Source: an uncultured Oscillospiraceae bacterium
GTDB taxonomy: Bacteria; Bacillota; Clostridia; Oscillospirales; Acutalibacteraceae
Direction: 5' to 3'
Length of the DNA: 6,574 nucleotides
NCBI GenBank assembly: GCA_900556765.1
Contig: USQH01000081.1
Location: 1 to 6,574 of the forward strand
This document shows positions 5,678 to 6,574 of this stretch, one piece after another (positions within the stretch are counted from its first letter, which is position 1; every line of letters begins with the position of its first letter). Both the position numbers and the translations under genes were made by a program. The notes below the pieces were generated by a model, which saw only the letters and a list, made by a program, of their open reading frames with translations, had not been told where the DNA came from and did no database searches.

Positions 5678-6544
5678 ATGATCGAATTTTTCAGCTATAT
5701 GGGCACCGTCAGTTTTCAGGTGCTCATTCTTTTTATAATGATCGCCGTCGGTTTTATTATTTCGAAAGCAAAAATGATAAACGAAAACGGAGCGGCGCAG
5801 ATAACAAATATTTTGTTGTACATAGTCACGCCGTGCGTCATCATCAGCTCGTTTGAATGTATGGAATTCAACGAAAACTCGGTTAACGAACTGCTGATAT
5901 CCGCCGCTTGCGCTGTTTTCACACATATTATCGGATTCATCCTCGGCGCACTCATTTTCCGCAAAAAGGAGAAAAGCACACGCACGACGCTTATATGCAC
6001 GGTTGCACTGTCCAACTGCGGATTTATGGGCATACCGATGACCGAAGCACTGCTTGGCAGTCACGGCGTATTTCTTGTTTCCGTCTATCTTGCGATATTC
6101 AACATCTTTGTATGGACGGTGTCTTATTCAATGTTCGGCGGCAAATTCAGCATAAAATCCGTGCTCGTTAATCCCGGCGTCATCGGCACGGCGATTGGTT
6201 TTGCAATATTCTTTGCAAAGCTGAAGCTGCCCGATGTAATTTCCATCCCCGTAGGATACATGTCGTCGCTTAACACACCGCTTGCGATGATCGTTATAGG
6301 TTATTATTTGTCATGCGCGCCGTTCAGTCTCAAAAAAAGTGACCTGCCGATGCTTGTCTCAGTGTTGGTGCGGCTTATTGCAGTGCCGCTAATCTGCCTT
6401 GCGATATTCAGGTGTATTGGAATGACCGGAACACTGCTGACTTCATGCGTTATTCCCGCTGCTGCTCCAAGTGCGGCAATAGTTATGATGTTTGCATCCA
6501 AATTTAAAGCAGACACGCTTACCGCATCCAAAGGAATGGCATGA
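5678..6544 (+). CDS. AEC (auxin efflux carrier) family transporter, C-terminally short
   Basis: This 288-residue polytopic membrane protein belongs to the bacterial AEC/BASS-like permeases; many members are guessed to export or import organic acids such as malate, but the substrate here is unknown. Helix 1 lies at about 11-29, with eight further helices. Family motifs are LSNCGFMGIPM at 111-121 (unwound helix with N, G and P), NPGVIGTAIG at 165-174, LNTPLAMIVIG at 198-208 and IPAAAPSAAIVM at 259-270. The protein ends at ASKGMA. Family members normally continue with a sequence like ALST and a last helix of about 20-25 residues (usual length about 300-315). The missing final helix may reflect real shortening, a disabling mutation or a sequence error. 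The stop TGA overlaps a possible downstream ATG. It has its own promoter at 5596-5624 and a GGAGG ribosome binding site. Confidence 0.9.
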   Translation: MIEFFSYMGTVSFQVLILFIMIAVGFIISKAKMINENGAAQITNILLYIVTPCVIISSFECMEFNENSVNELLISAACAVFTHIIGFILGALIFRKKEKSTRTTLICTVALSNCGFMGIPMTEALLGSHGVFLVSVYLAIFNIFVWTVSYSMFGGKFSIKSVLVNPGVIGTAIGFAIFFAKLKLPDVISIPVGYMSSLNTPLAMIVIGYYLSCAPFSLKKSDLPMLVSVLVRLIAVPLICLAIFRCIGMTGTLLTSCVIPAAAPSAAIVMMFASKFKADTLTASKGMA

Positions 6545-6574
6545 CTATCGATGAAAGACAACGCTTCATCCACA
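6541..6574 (+). CDS. Possible start of a downstream gene (11 codons visible)
   Basis: An ATG at 6541 overlaps the transporter's TGA stop as ATGA, with AAGGA five bases before it. The visible residues read MTIDERQRFIH, hydrophilic and plausible for a protein start, then the window ends. So little is visible that it could be chance, or the result of a lesion in the transporter gene. No function can be assigned. Confidence 0.3.
   Translation, partial: MTIDERQRFIH

Noticed and set aside
5603..6064. Minus-strand frames of 105-153 residues across the AEC gene
   Set aside because: They are antisense to clear transporter motifs and show no coding signature of their own.
6304..6573. 89-residue minus-strand frame starting MDEALSFIDSH
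   Set aside because: It is antisense to the AEC transporter C-terminus; the residues mirror its alanine- and isoleucine-rich helices.

Overview
The window looks like a stretch of chromosome from a Gram-positive, Firmicutes-type (Bacillota, probably Clostridia) bacterium. The basis is gene content and order: a ClpP-like TepA protein, a tiny YlzJ-like protein and an FtsK/SpoIIIE translocase lie in the order known from Bacillus subtilis (tepA-ylzJ-spoIIIE). Shine-Dalgarno sequences of GGAGG type, likely TTG and GTG starts at single genes, and roughly balanced GC with many CGCC-rich codons also fit. I see no mobile element, CRISPR array, tRNA or rRNA. No intergenic gap exceeds about 170 bases.

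Minus strand, 1-5005. One tightly packed operon reads right to left: tepA (ClpP-class serine protease fold), ylzJ (49 residues, start overlapping the tepA stop as ATGA), uppP (undecaprenyl-diphosphatase, TTG start), ftsK/spoIIIE (850 residues, complete) and a ComEC-like metallo-beta-lactamase-fold protein. The last gene starts inside the end of ftsK and runs off the left edge. A consensus-like sigma-A promoter (TTTACA, 17 bases, TATAAT) at 5085-5113 drives the operon. An 8-bp hairpin sits exactly over the ylzJ stop codon.

Divergent control region, 5006-5176. It holds the operon promoter, two short perfect inverted repeats and a leader with a possible hairpin next to the tepA ribosome binding site.

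Plus strand, 5177-6574. First comes a small four-helix membrane protein resembling the 'putative ABC transporter permease' family (PF06541-like). An AEC (auxin efflux carrier) family transporter follows, behind its own promoter (TTGAAT, 17 bases, TAAAAT). The transporter ends about one helix short of the usual family length. Its stop overlaps an ATG that may begin another gene at the window edge.

Overall this is mostly recognisable housekeeping: envelope lipid-carrier recycling, chromosome translocation and membrane transport. The points worth a second look are uppP placed between ylzJ and ftsK, the hairpin at the ylzJ stop, the stand-alone ComEC-like hydrolase overlapping ftsK, and the shortened AEC transporter. 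I found no convincing evidence of a wholly new system.
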